This document shows positions 9,692-18,484 of a stretch of DNA of 64,000 nt, one piece after another. This DNA comes from Anaerolineaceae bacterium (GTDB lineage Bacteria > Chloroflexota > Anaerolineae > Anaerolineales > Anaerolineaceae): positions 186,001-250,000 of the forward strand of contig JAURZL010000018.1 in NCBI GenBank assembly GCA_030653365.1. The letters run 5' to 3'. A program made the position numbers and the translations under genes. The notes below the pieces were generated by a model that had not been told where the DNA came from, did not search any database, and saw nothing but the letters and a program-made list of their open reading frames with translations. Positions within the stretch are counted from its first letter, which is position 1. Each line of letters begins with the position of its first letter.

Positions 9692-11302
9692 CTATCCTAA
9701 CCTTGCCAGAACTCCTGCAATCGATCCTAATAAATCTCCAGCAATGACAGATGCTGGATGTCCAATTCGCTCTGATGCCTCAATCCCGGCTTGTGCATGA
9801 ATCCATACACCAGCTGTTGCTGCTTCATAAGGTTTGATACCCTGAGCCAGCAATCCGGTTATCAAACCTGCGAGAACATCTCCCGATCCTGCTCTTGCCA
9901 ATGCTGGGTGGGCTACAGGAATAATTGTTAATCTACCATCTGGTGCAGCAACAATCGTTAATGCACCTTTCAGAACAACGATATGACCCCATTTTTGGGA
10001 AAATTCTAACGCGATCATCATTCGATTTGCTTGAATATCCTTCAAATTCAGATCGGTCATCACTGCCATTTCACCTGGATGAGGTGTCAGGATCGAATTA
10101 TCAGGCAGGATTTTTTGCCAGTTGGTAATTTTTGAAAGCAATTTCAATCCATCAGCATCTATAACGATAGGTGGCAATAAACTGGCTTTGTTTACTTCTT
10201 CTTCTTTATCCATCATGACAAACCCAATGCCGCTGCGTTTTTTTTGGCTGGATGATTTTCCAATCAACAATCTCTCCAGGAATTCTTTGGTTGTATCTTC
10301 CAAACCCCATCCTGGTCCTAATAATAATGCCGTAACTTTGTCCAAATTCTTTTGGATGAGACCTGCACTTTCTGCCTGAATCACACCCATATCGTGGGGC
10401 AGCAGCAACCAGGTTGCTTCAGAAAAATTTCCAGCCAAAGCTGAATAGATCGGTCCTGGTACTGCCATTTTTACCAGACCAGCTCCAATGCGATAAGCTG
10501 CCATTCCTGATAAATAAGCAGCACCAGTATAATTTATCGAACCTGCAATAATCATTGCGGTACCAAAAGTGCCTTTATGTGCCTGCAAAGGACGTTTTGG
10601 TAATAACTTCCGAACACATTCTGGGGTTGCTACTTCCCGTTTTACTTTTAATTCAGCTTCTAAGTTTTCAGGTAATTCTAGATCAACGATTTCTAATTGA
10701 CCTAGATATTGGTAAGCCGGGAAGGATAACAAACCGATTTTTACAGCCTGTAAGCAGACAGTGAGATCTGCGAAAAGACAATCTACAGAAGTCTCACCGG
10801 AATCACAATTAATCCCGGATGGACAGTCAATCGCTGCGACCTTAAATTTCCCATTGGATTGTCTAACAAGATCCAATATCGATTTGTATGGGTCTCGCAT
10901 CGGAAGTTCAAAACCTGTTCCCAATAACCCATCAATCAATACGTGACTTTCCAATAACCATTCTGTGAGAGTTTTTTTGGAACCTTTATCTGAATAAATG
11001 ATGATGCTTCCACCAATATCCTTTACCCTCTTAATTAATGGGGCTTCTCTTTCTTTTGCCAAAAAGGCTTGAACTCTCCAACCTGATTTAGCCAATAATT
11101 CAAGAGCAACCAGCGCATCTCCCCCATTATTTCCATTACCAACCAGAGCAGTGACAACTTTATTTTGGTCTGAACCAAAATAAAGTTGAATATAATTGGC
11201 AACACCTTTTCCAGCCCGTTCTATCATCATTGCAAATGAAACCCCTTTTTGGTTAGCTTCTTCTTCTATTGCACGCATCTCTGCGACTGTAACAAGTTTC
11301 AT
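9692..11302 (-). CDS. nnr: Bifunctional NAD(P)H-hydrate epimerase / ADP-dependent dehydratase
   Basis: A 536-residue fusion that repairs hydrated NAD(P)H. The N-terminal YjeF_N epimerase half (about 1-215) contains G-N-G-N-N-G-G-D-A-L. The C-terminal half (about 225-530) is a ribokinase-like ADP-dependent dehydratase with H-P-G-E-M-A-V-M and the anion-hole motif G-S-G-D-V-L-A-G-L. Both active sites look intact. The gene is divergent from the spermidine-synthase-like gene. On the minus strand GGAGGGC lies 6 bases before the ATG and TATAAT is at 11326-11331. Confidence 0.95.
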   Translation of the reverse strand: MKLVTVAEMRAIEEEANQKGVSFAMMIERAGKGVANYIQLYFGSDQNKVVTALVGNGNNGGDALVALELLAKSGWRVQAFLAKEREAPLIKRVKDIGGSIIIYSDKGSKKTLTEWLLESHVLIDGLLGTGFELPMRDPYKSILDLVRQSNGKFKVAAIDCPSGINCDSGETSVDCLFADLTVCLQAVKIGLLSFPAYQYLGQLEIVDLELPENLEAELKVKREVATPECVRKLLPKRPLQAHKGTFGTAMIIAGSINYTGAAYLSGMAAYRIGAGLVKMAVPGPIYSALAGNFSEATWLLLPHDMGVIQAESAGLIQKNLDKVTALLLGPGWGLEDTTKEFLERLLIGKSSSQKKRSGIGFVMMDKEEEVNKASLLPPIVIDADGLKLLSKITNWQKILPDNSILTPHPGEMAVMTDLNLKDIQANRMMIALEFSQKWGHIVVLKGALTIVAAPDGRLTIIPVAHPALARAGSGDVLAGLITGLLAQGIKPYEAATAGVWIHAQAGIEASERIGHPASVIAGDLLGSIAGVLARLG

Positions 11303-11371
11303 AAGCCCTCCGAATGATTAATAATATTATACGCACCATGGACAATAAATACGAATTTCAGCTGCATACGG

Positions 11372-11383
11372 TATAATTTTTCC
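11372..11383 (+). promoter_or_regulatory. TATAAT box 6 bases before the start codon (leaderless promoter)
   Basis: TATAAT at 11372-11377 is followed by only 6 bases before the ATG at 11384, with no ribosome binding site. This is the same arrangement as at 8764 and 16658. Confidence 0.5.
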
Positions 11384-12934
11384 ATGCGAAAAATTTTATT
11401 AGTAGCTGTATTCATATCAGGGATGGTCACACTCGCAACAGAAATGGCTACAGGTAGATTATTAGGAAATTATTTTGGGACAAGTAATCTTATCTGGGCA
11501 TCCATTATTGGCCTCATTTTAATTTATCTGTCAGTGGGCTATTTTATTGGAGGAAAATGGGCAGATCATTCTCCTAAGTTTGAAACCTTCTTCTCCATTT
11601 TAGCCTGGGGAGCTTTTACAATCACATTAGTCCCATTTGTTGCCCGGCCAATTCTCAGAATTGCTGCCAATGCATTCGATCAATTATGGATTGGTAATTT
11701 GATTGGTTCCTTCATCGTAGTGATGATCCTCTTTGCCATTCCCATAACATTATTGGGAACAGCATCGCCTTTTGCTATTCGATTAGCCATACAGGACTCC
11801 CGCCAAGCTGGTATTGTCTCAGGAAAAATCTATGCAGTCTCTACCCTGGGTTCCTTTGTCGGTACTTTTATTCCAGATATTTTATTAATACCATTGATTG
11901 GAACATACCGTACATTTTTAGTTCTTGGGTCTATTTTATTGATTTTCTCTCTAATAACTCTTGCGAAAATCGTTCATTGGAAAAAAGCATTTCGATTGAT
12001 CTGGATGCCAATTGTGGTAATCATTTTGGCAATTTATGGTGCCCCTGGTACGGATAAAAATACGGAAGGGATGGTTTTTGAAACTGAGTCTTCTTATAAT
12101 TACATCCAGGTACTCAAGATCAACGATTTTCATCTCCTGAGGTTAAACGAAGGGCAGGGAGTTCATTCGATTTATCATCCACAACAATTGAATTACTTTG
12201 GTCCTTGGGAACAGGTGCTGGTTGCGCCTTTATTTAACAACCCACCGATTAGTTTAAATGACGTAAAGTCTATGGCCATCATAGGCCTTGCCGCCGGAAC
12301 AACTGCCAGACAGGCATCCGAAGTTTATCCAGGCATTCTGATCGATGGATATGAAATTGATCCAAGAATAGTGGAAGTTGGAAATCAATTTTTTGAAATG
12401 GCCCATCCAAATTTGACGGTATATATCCAGGATGGAAGGTGGGGATTAAGTACAAGTCAAAATTCATACGATATTATCAGTGTTGACGCATACCGGCCAC
12501 CCTATATTCCTTGGCATTTCACGACAAGAGAATTCTTTGCAGAGGTATATGAACATTTAAATGAGGAAGGGGTTATGGTGATAAATATTGGACGAGGTTT
12601 GGACGATCGTAGATTGATTGATGCTCTTGGCTCAACAATTCTGGATGTTTTTCCAACAATTCACGTCATGGATTTGCCAGATTCCTTCAATTCTATTTTA
12701 TTCGCGACAAAATCTCCTACTGAAATCTCGAACTTGACTTTTAACTACAATCAATTGAACCAAAGTGAAATTCATCCCTTATTAATGGATACAGTCAGAA
12801 TCACGATGGAAAATTTACACGAACCACCAGTAAAAACGATTGTGTTCACGGATGACAAAGCTCCAATCGAATGGTTTACGAATGCAATGATTATTGATTT
12901 CTTCTTAAAAGGGGAAATGGAGACATTACAATGA
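11384..12934 (+). CDS. Membrane-fused spermidine-synthase-like protein
   Basis: A 516-residue protein. Residues 1-215 contain about seven membrane helices of the fused MFS/spermidine synthase type. Residues about 230-500 form a Rossmann-type methyltransferase/spermidine-synthase domain with M-A-I-I-G-L-A-A-G-T-T-A-R and Y-E-I-D-P-R-I-V-E-V-G, the nucleotide-substrate binding segments, and D-I-I-S-V-D-A-Y. Whether it makes a polyamine is unknown; many such fused proteins lack proven activity. It overlaps the following DUF1461 gene by 4 bases (ATGA), which implies an operon. Confidence 0.82.
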   Translation: MRKILLVAVFISGMVTLATEMATGRLLGNYFGTSNLIWASIIGLILIYLSVGYFIGGKWADHSPKFETFFSILAWGAFTITLVPFVARPILRIAANAFDQLWIGNLIGSFIVVMILFAIPITLLGTASPFAIRLAIQDSRQAGIVSGKIYAVSTLGSFVGTFIPDILLIPLIGTYRTFLVLGSILLIFSLITLAKIVHWKKAFRLIWMPIVVIILAIYGAPGTDKNTEGMVFETESSYNYIQVLKINDFHLLRLNEGQGVHSIYHPQQLNYFGPWEQVLVAPLFNNPPISLNDVKSMAIIGLAAGTTARQASEVYPGILIDGYEIDPRIVEVGNQFFEMAHPNLTVYIQDGRWGLSTSQNSYDIISVDAYRPPYIPWHFTTREFFAEVYEHLNEEGVMVINIGRGLDDRRLIDALGSTILDVFPTIHVMDLPDSFNSILFATKSPTEISNLTFNYNQLNQSEIHPLLMDTVRITMENLHEPPVKTIVFTDDKAPIEWFTNAMIIDFFLKGEMETLQ

Positions 12935-13599
12935 AAATGATTTCAAAACTATTGTCCTTGTTTATCACAATTACTTTTCCATTTGTCCTGATCATGTTTT
13001 CCATACGTGTTCTTTTTACCCCATTATTTTTAGTCGTTGAATATAACACACCAGGTTTTCCAGCAGATCCATATGGGTTTTCAAAAGAAGAGCGGCTAAA
13101 ATGGGGTTCTCTGTCCATTCAATAACTATTTAATAACGAAGATCCGGAATTCCTTGAGAATCTTCGATTTGAGGACGGCACTTCCATTTACAATGAACGT
13201 GAAGTAAGCCACATGGTGGATGTTAAAATTCTTCTTCAGCAAACATTGCGCTTATTCTATTTAATCCTGATCATATACATTTTGATCATTATTTGGGCAA
13301 AAATAAAAAATCAGCTCCATTGGATCTGGGGTGCTGCCAGTAATGGTGGGGCGTTAACACTGGTTTTAATTGGTGCAGTATTGATCGCTGTTGTAACAAG
13401 TTTTAATGCCTTATTTACTGCATTTCACAAGGTATTTTTTGTGGGTGACACCTGGTTGTTTTATTTTTCGGATACTTTAATTCGACTATTTCCCATGCGA
13501 TTATGGCAGGATGCATTCATTTTTATGGGTATAATTACGGTTGCTGTTGCACTGTTTTTCGCCATGTATGGCAATAAAAAGAAATTGAAAAAAATTTAA
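12931..13599 (+). pseudogene. DUF1461 (TIGR01906) membrane protein interrupted by an in-frame stop
   Basis: The two open segments 12931-13125 and 13213-13599 are in the same frame, and the 87 bases between them are also open except for the TAA at 13123-13125. Read through, the 222-residue product has the order of the TIGR01906/DUF1461 family: an N-terminal helix, G-F-S-K-E-E-R-L near residue 50, then E-R-E-V-S-H-M-V-D-V-K, then three more helices. The stop falls in S-I-Q-[stop]-L-F-N-N-E-D, where the family often has an aromatic residue, so a TAT/TAC to TAA change is likely. There is no frameshift. It is either a recent nonsense mutation, suppressed in vivo, or an assembly error. Confidence 0.75.
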
Positions 13600-13647
13600 T
13601 CGAAAAAACCAATGTGGTTTATTATCCAAATTGATGAGAGGTAGATA

Positions 13648-14394
13648 ATGTATAAACTTGTATTAATTCGCCATGGTGAAAGTGAGTGGAACAAACTAAA
13701 CCTTTTTACTGGGTGGACGGACGTTGACCTGACCGAAAAGGGAATTGATGAAGCTAAAACCGGTGGAAAGTTATTAAAGACAGAAGGATTTACCTTTGAT
13801 ATCGCTTATACATCTGTCTTAAAACGGGCTATTCGCACCTTATGGATTGTCCAGGATGAGATGAATCTTATGTGGATTCCAGTCATCCGAGATTGGCGTT
13901 TGAATGAAAGACATTATGGTGCATTACAAGGTCTTAATAAAGCTGAAACGGCTGCAAAATATGGGGAAGATCAGGTAAAAATTTGGCGTCGCAGTTATGA
14001 TATTCAACCTCCTGCACTGGAGGCAAGTGATTCCCGCTTCCCTGGCCATGATCCCCGTTATGCGGACTTGTCTGAAAAAGAATTACCATTGACAGAATGT
14101 TTGAAAGATACTGTCGCCCGGTTTTTGCCATTATGGAATGATGTTGTTGCGCCACAGGTGAAAGAAGGTAAGAAAATTGTCATTGTTGCTCACGGTAACA
14201 GTCTCAGGGCATTGGTGAAACACCTTGATAATGTCTCAGAAGATGAAATTGTTTCTTTGAACATCCCAACTGGAGTTCCACTGGTATATGAATTAGATGA
14301 AAACCTCAAGCCAATCACCCATTATTATCTGGGAGATCAGGAAGCGATTCAAAAAGCTATGGATGCGGTTGCTAACCAAGGTAAAGCCAAGTAA
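13648..14394 (+). CDS. gpmA: 2,3-bisphosphoglycerate-dependent phosphoglycerate mutase
   Basis: A 248-residue dPGM that interconverts 3- and 2-phosphoglycerate in glycolysis. [10 protein letters not shown] at residues 6-15 holds the phosphohistidine His9. [10 protein letters not shown] and the second histidine in V-A-H-G-N-S-L-R complete the active site. Length is typical of the E. coli type. GAGAGG lies 8 bases before the ATG. It stands alone and is closed by a strong terminator. Confidence 0.96.
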   Translation: MYKLVLIRHGESEWNKLNLFTGWTDVDLTEKGIDEAKTGGKLLKTEGFTFDIAYTSVLKRAIRTLWIVQDEMNLMWIPVIRDWRLNERHYGALQGLNKAETAAKYGEDQVKIWRRSYDIQPPALEASDSRFPGHDPRYADLSEKELPLTECLKDTVARFLPLWNDVVAPQVKEGKKIVIVAHGNSLRALVKHLDNVSEDEIVSLNIPTGVPLVYELDENLKPITHYYLGDQEAIQKAMDAVANQGKAK

Positions 14395-14416
14395 ATTTTG
14401 AGGAATTACAAAAATT

Positions 14417-14462
14417 ACAGTGCTTATCTTGATGGAGTTCTTTCCAGATAAGCACTGTTTTT
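14417..14462 (+). terminator. Intrinsic terminator of gpmA
   Basis: A perfect 12-bp stem, ACAGTGCTTATC (14417-14428) with GATAAGCACTGT (14447-14458), is followed by TTTT. It lies directly between gpmA and the peptidase gene. Confidence 0.9.
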
Positions 14463-14474
14463 ATACAGGAGAAA

Positions 14475-16478
14475 ATGAAAATGAATACCATTCAAGCCAG
14501 TGATTTATATAAAATGCAATTGATCCAGGATGCAGCTATTTCACCTGATGGGAAGAGTGTGATTTGTTCTGTATTAAGAAATCGGGAAAAAGAACAAAAA
14601 AAGTTTTCAAATTTATATTTGATTGATACATCAACCGGAAAAGAAACAATCTTTACGACAGGTGACCAAAATGATTCCAATCCCAATTGGTCACCGGATG
14701 GAAATTCAATTGCATTTATTTCTAACCGTGACAATGAAAAACAACCACAAATTTATCTGATCGCGACCAATGGTGGAGAAGCCAAAAAATTGACAAGTAT
14801 GGAGGGAGAATTTATCAGTTTTTCCTGGTCTCCTGACGGTGAAAAATTAGTCTGTGAATTTCGGAAAAAGAATCTGGATGCGCTGGAACGAGAGAAAGAT
14901 GAAGCAAAAAACAAATTAGGTATTGTATCAAGACAGATTTCCCGTGTCTTTTACCGCCTGGATGGTTATGGATGGTATCCTGAGGATCGAAGACATCTAT
15001 GGGAAGTTAATTCAAAAACTGGAGAAACCAGACAATTGACTGATCATCCTGTCTTTGATGATTTCGACGCTTTTTGGTCTCCCGATAATAACAAAATCGG
15101 ATACTTTTCAAATCATAGGCCAGATCCGGATTTAGAGCCTGACCAAATCGATTTATTTGTTTACGATCTGACATCAGGTTTATCCCAAAAATTGGATACT
15201 CCAATCGGTCCCAAAGGAAATGGCACTTTTTCCCCCGATGGAAAATGGATTTCATACATTGCACAGATTGGTGAAGGAGAAGGTTGGAGAAACCAGAACA
15301 TCTGGATTATTTCAAGTGATGGTAGTCAATCAGCAATAAATCTTACTGAGAAATATGATCTGCACGTAAATGGAAACACACTGAATGACAATGGACCAGC
15401 TCCATTAGTATCACCAATCTGGGCTAATGATGGAGAATGGTTATATTTCCAGGAAGCAAAACACGGAAACACAAAATTCATGAAAATTAATATCAAAACC
15501 TATGAATTAATTCCGGTAATAGATCAGATTGGTGTTGTCGGGAAACCTACGTTTGATAAATCACAATCCAATATCGCATTTATTTATGGTCGTCCGAAGA
15601 ATCTTCCTCAAATTTTCATTCAAAATTTGGATCAAACGAATGAATTCGATCAATTAAGTAAATTTAATGAAGAATGGTTTAATCAATTAGATCTTGGTGA
15701 ACTGGAAGAAGTCTGGTTTAAAGGGCGAGATGATAATGATTTACAGGGATGGATATTGAAACCCCCTGGGTTTGATCCAAATAAAAAATACCCATCAATC
15801 ATGGAAATCCATGGTGGTCCAATCACCCAATATGGTAATTTCCTTATGCATGAATTTTATTTTCTGGCATCCAATGGGTATGTTGTCTATTTTTCCAATC
15901 CCAGAGGTGGTACTGGATATGGGGAAGAACACACCAAATCCATCTATGGTGGTAAATGGGGAACAAAAGACTACGATGATCTGATGAGTTGGGCTGACTA
16001 TGTTGAAAAACTTCCCTATATCGATCCAGCAAAAATGGGGGTCACCGGTGGAAGTTATGGTGGATATATGACTCTGTGGATCATTGGGCACACCCAACGA
16101 TTCAAAGCAGGTGTAGCTCAACGCAGTGTCAGCAATTTTATCAGTATGTGGGGTTCCAGTGATTACAACTGGAGTTTCCAGCAGATCATTGGCAATCAGG
16201 CACCCTATGAAAACCTTGAAATTCTTTGGGGAAATTCCCCAATGAAATATATTGGAGCTGCAAAAACCCCAACTTTAATCATTCATAGCGAGAATGATTT
16301 CCGCTGTCCATTGGAACAAAGCCAGCAAGCTTTTGTGGCTCTCAAAAAATTAGGTGTTGATACCAAATTCGTAATTTTTCCTGATGAATCACATGGATTA
16401 TCCAGAGGCGGTAGAACAGATCGCCGAATTGTGCGCTTGAATGAAATTGCAGGCTGGTTTGATAAATACTTGAAATAA
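14475..16478 (+). CDS. S9 family serine peptidase (acylaminoacyl/prolyl oligopeptidase type)
   Basis: A 667-residue cytoplasmic peptidase. The N-terminal ~400 residues form a TolB/WD40-like beta-propeller with repeated W-S-P-D-G motifs that screens oligopeptide substrates. The C-terminal alpha/beta-hydrolase domain has H-G-G-P, the nucleophile motif G-G-S-Y-G-G, and the catalytic His in D-E-S-H-G-L. No signal peptide is seen. ATGs at 14475 and 14481 are both in frame; AGGAGA at 14467-14472 is better spaced for 14481, so the mature start may be two codons later. Likely peptide turnover. Confidence 0.93.
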   Translation: MKMNTIQASDLYKMQLIQDAAISPDGKSVICSVLRNREKEQKKFSNLYLIDTSTGKETIFTTGDQNDSNPNWSPDGNSIAFISNRDNEKQPQIYLIATNGGEAKKLTSMEGEFISFSWSPDGEKLVCEFRKKNLDALEREKDEAKNKLGIVSRQISRVFYRLDGYGWYPEDRRHLWEVNSKTGETRQLTDHPVFDDFDAFWSPDNNKIGYFSNHRPDPDLEPDQIDLFVYDLTSGLSQKLDTPIGPKGNGTFSPDGKWISYIAQIGEGEGWRNQNIWIISSDGSQSAINLTEKYDLHVNGNTLNDNGPAPLVSPIWANDGEWLYFQEAKHGNTKFMKINIKTYELIPVIDQIGVVGKPTFDKSQSNIAFIYGRPKNLPQIFIQNLDQTNEFDQLSKFNEEWFNQLDLGELEEVWFKGRDDNDLQGWILKPPGFDPNKKYPSIMEIHGGPITQYGNFLMHEFYFLASNGYVVYFSNPRGGTGYGEEHTKSIYGGKWGTKDYDDLMSWADYVEKLPYIDPAKMGVTGGSYGGYMTLWIIGHTQRFKAGVAQRSVSNFISMWGSSDYNWSFQQIIGNQAPYENLEILWGNSPMKYIGAAKTPTLIIHSENDFRCPLEQSQQAFVALKKLGVDTKFVIFPDESHGLSRGGRTDRRIVRLNEIAGWFDKYLK

Positions 16479-16489
16479 TCTTCAAAAAA

Positions 16490-16518
16490 CGAGGAACCAA
16501 AAATTCCTCGATTTTTCT
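16490..16518 (+). terminator. Intrinsic terminator after the S9 peptidase
   Basis: The stem CGAGGAA (16490-16496) pairs with TTCCTCG (16504-16510), followed by ATTTTTCTTT. Confidence 0.8.
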
Positions 16519-16576
16519 TTATCCACGATTCTGTAATGATAGTAATTTATTAAATTGTTGTGTCCTATCAATAATT

Positions 16577-16644
16577 AGCAGTCAGAGTGTTTTTGGCGGT
16601 TGAGTACCCACGAATAACACCCGCTTACCCAGTTTTGTTGAGAT
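16577..16644. repeat. Intergenic palindromic repeat, copy D1
   Basis: This ~65-bp element has an imperfect hairpin of GTGTT...AACACC type followed by a conserved tail, CCAGTTTTGTTGAGAT. Related copies lie at 38261-38315 and 39502-39570, with a partial one at 18391-18424. The tail supplies a possible TTGAGA -35 just before the next gene. Confidence 0.6.
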
Positions 16645-16657
16645 GAACCATATTGTT

Positions 16658-16669
16658 TATAATCAGGTT
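16658..16669 (+). promoter_or_regulatory. TATAAT box 6 bases before the start codon (leaderless promoter)
   Basis: TATAAT at 16658-16663 is 6 bases from the ATG at 16670. TTGAGA at 16638-16643, supplied by the palindromic repeat, is a possible but closely spaced (14 bp) -35. Confidence 0.45.
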
Positions 16670-17116
16670 ATGAATCTCCAAAATAAAATACGGATGTTTG
16701 CCAGTCTTCTGATTGGTATAGTCTTTACGATCAATATTCAAGCAGGTTTTGATTTTTATATCAATCCCGAAAAATACACTGCTGCCTATGAATTGTCTGG
16801 CATCCCAGGGGATATATCCGTTGCTGGTGTGGGATTATTATTCATCATGTGGAATGTCCCTTATGCTTTCGCATTATGGAATCCGGTCAAAAATACAATT
16901 TCATTGATTCAGTCAACAATCATGCAGTTATTAGGTGTGATCGGTGAAACTGCCTTGCTCTACCGATTTTCTCCACAAGATTTTCCATATCTGGCGAGTT
17001 CAATCAAACGATACATTTATTTTGATGGTACCGGACTGATTCTCTTACTACTGGCTTGTTATTTAATTTATCGTTACAAAAAAGAACAGCGTGGGATTGA
17101 TTCCCACGCTGTCTGA
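16670..17116 (+). CDS. Four-helix membrane protein of unknown function
   Basis: A 148-residue protein with four predicted membrane helices. I do not recognise a named family. I chose the ATG at 16670, since the in-frame ATG at 16643 lies inside the palindromic repeat and upstream of the TATAAT box. The last five codons lie inside a perfect 11-bp inverted repeat that also works as the terminator of the convergent transporter gene, so the C-terminal sequence is constrained by RNA structure on the other strand. Confidence 0.65.
   Translation: MNLQNKIRMFASLLIGIVFTINIQAGFDFYINPEKYTAAYELSGIPGDISVAGVGLLFIMWNVPYAFALWNPVKNTISLIQSTIMQLLGVIGETALLYRFSPQDFPYLASSIKRYIYFDGTGLILLLLACYLIYRYKKEQRGIDSHAV
17080..17112 (-). 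terminator. Terminator of the ABC ATPase gene, embedded in the neighbour's 3' coding end
   Basis: ACAGCGTGGGA (17086-17096) and TCCCACGCTGT (17102-17112) form a perfect 11-bp stem with a 5-base loop. On the minus strand it is followed by TCTTTTTTG, a good U-tract. On the plus strand no U-tract follows. Confidence 0.75.
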
Positions 17117-17132
17117 TCTGATTGAATTTGTT

Positions 17133-18245
17133 TTAGCGCACAGCTGGTGGATTTTCTCTATCAGCAGATGGATCGAAGATGTGGATGTTGTCCATATTGA
17201 TTGCCAATTTTACGTCATCACCCATATGGAAACGGGTACGAGGATCAACACGACCAACGAAATTGTGTTCTCCGGCAACCAGATAAAGATAAATTTCATT
17301 ACCCATTAATTCGGTGAAATCTACTTTTGCTGGTATTTCGGCTGCTGTTACTTCCGGTGGAACAAACAGTGGGTTGTGAACATCTTCTGGTCGGATACCA
17401 AAAATGACTTCTTTATCAACCAATTTCATATATTTAGCGGCTTTAGCTTCAGGAACTTTCACAACGAAAGCCCCGGCGTCCACCATTAAATTGTTTCCAT
17501 CTTTGCGAAGTTTTGCAGAGAAGAAATTCATGGCTGGTGACCCGATAAAACCGGCTACGAACAGATTGGCTGGATAATCATAGAGCATTTGAGGTGTGTC
17601 TAATTGCTGTAAGAGGCCTTTATTCATAACTGCGATCCTGGTTGCCATTGTCATAGCTTCCGTCTGATCGTGAGTTACATAAATAAAGGTTGTCTGTAAA
17701 TTCTGGTGCAATTTACTGATTTGGGCTCTCGTCTGAACACGTAATTTTGCATCGAGATTTGAGAGTGGTTCATCAAACAAGAACACTTTTGGTTCACGAA
17801 CAATTGCACGACCTACAGCAACACGTTGTCGTTGACCACCAGATAACTCTCTTGGTTTCCGTTTGAGAAGTGCTTCAATCCCTAAGATCTCACCTGCTTC
17901 CTCCACACGTCGTTTAATTTCCTCCTTGGGTGTTTTGCGGAGTTTCAAGCCAAACGCCATGTTATCGTAGACAGTCATGTGAGGGTAAAGTGCATATGAT
18001 TGAAAAACCATAGCAATATCACGATCCTTTGGAGGTACATCATTTACAACATGATCTGCAATTAACACGCGACCATCCGATACCTCTTCCAATCCTGCCA
18101 AACAACGTAATGCAGTTGTCTTTCCACACCCAGAGGGGCCAACAAGCACAAGGAATTCCTTGTCCTCAATCGCGATATTCAAGTCATTTAATGCCGTGAA
18201 ATCGCCAAAACGCTTCCAAACATGATCAAAAGTTACACTTGCCAT
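17133..18245 (-). CDS. ugpC: ABC transporter ATP-binding protein, UgpC/MalK type
   Basis: A 370-residue ATPase subunit of a carbohydrate-uptake (CUT1) importer. Walker A G-P-S-G-C-G-K-T is near residue 37, signature L-S-G-G-Q-R-Q-R near 134, and Walker B V-F-L-F-D-E-P-L-S-N-L-D near 155. A C-terminal TOBE-type regulatory domain of about 130 residues follows, as in MalK/UgpC. No permease or binding-protein gene lies next to it, so it is probably a shared ATPase serving several sugar transporters. AAGGAG lies about 9 bases before the ATG. Confidence 0.9.
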   Translation of the reverse strand: MASVTFDHVWKRFGDFTALNDLNIAIEDKEFLVLVGPSGCGKTTALRCLAGLEEVSDGRVLIADHVVNDVPPKDRDIAMVFQSYALYPHMTVYDNMAFGLKLRKTPKEEIKRRVEEAGEILGIEALLKRKPRELSGGQRQRVAVGRAIVREPKVFLFDEPLSNLDAKLRVQTRAQISKLHQNLQTTFIYVTHDQTEAMTMATRIAVMNKGLLQQLDTPQMLYDYPANLFVAGFIGSPAMNFFSAKLRKDGNNLMVDAGAFVVKVPEAKAAKYMKLVDKEVIFGIRPEDVHNPLFVPPEVTAAEIPAKVDFTELMGNEIYLYLVAGEHNFVGRVDPRTRFHMGDDVKLAINMDNIHIFDPSADRENPPAVR

Positions 18246-18390
18246 TTATTTCTTCTCCTTTCTGGAACGAATATAGTGAGCTTATTATAAGTGGCCATAA
18301 AATTAAATGCAATCAAAAAATGGCATGAAAATGTGAATTCAGTATCTTTTCATCTTAGTAATAAGATATATTTTTCCCCCAAATGGCTAC

Positions 18391-18424
18391 AAAAAAACAC
18401 CACTAACCCCGTTTTAATGAGGTG
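18391..18424. repeat. Partial palindromic repeat, copy D4
   Basis: AAAACACC-x5-CCCCGTTTTAATGAG matches the right half of copy D3 (39536-39567). The left arm of the hairpin is missing. It lies in the 239-base gap between the ABC ATPase and the aminotransferase; nothing else is seen there. Confidence 0.45.
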
Positions 18425-18484
18425 TGAGAATTTATAGAATTTGGTTGTTTTAAAATGACTTAAGATATGAAAAGGTGTAGTCGA

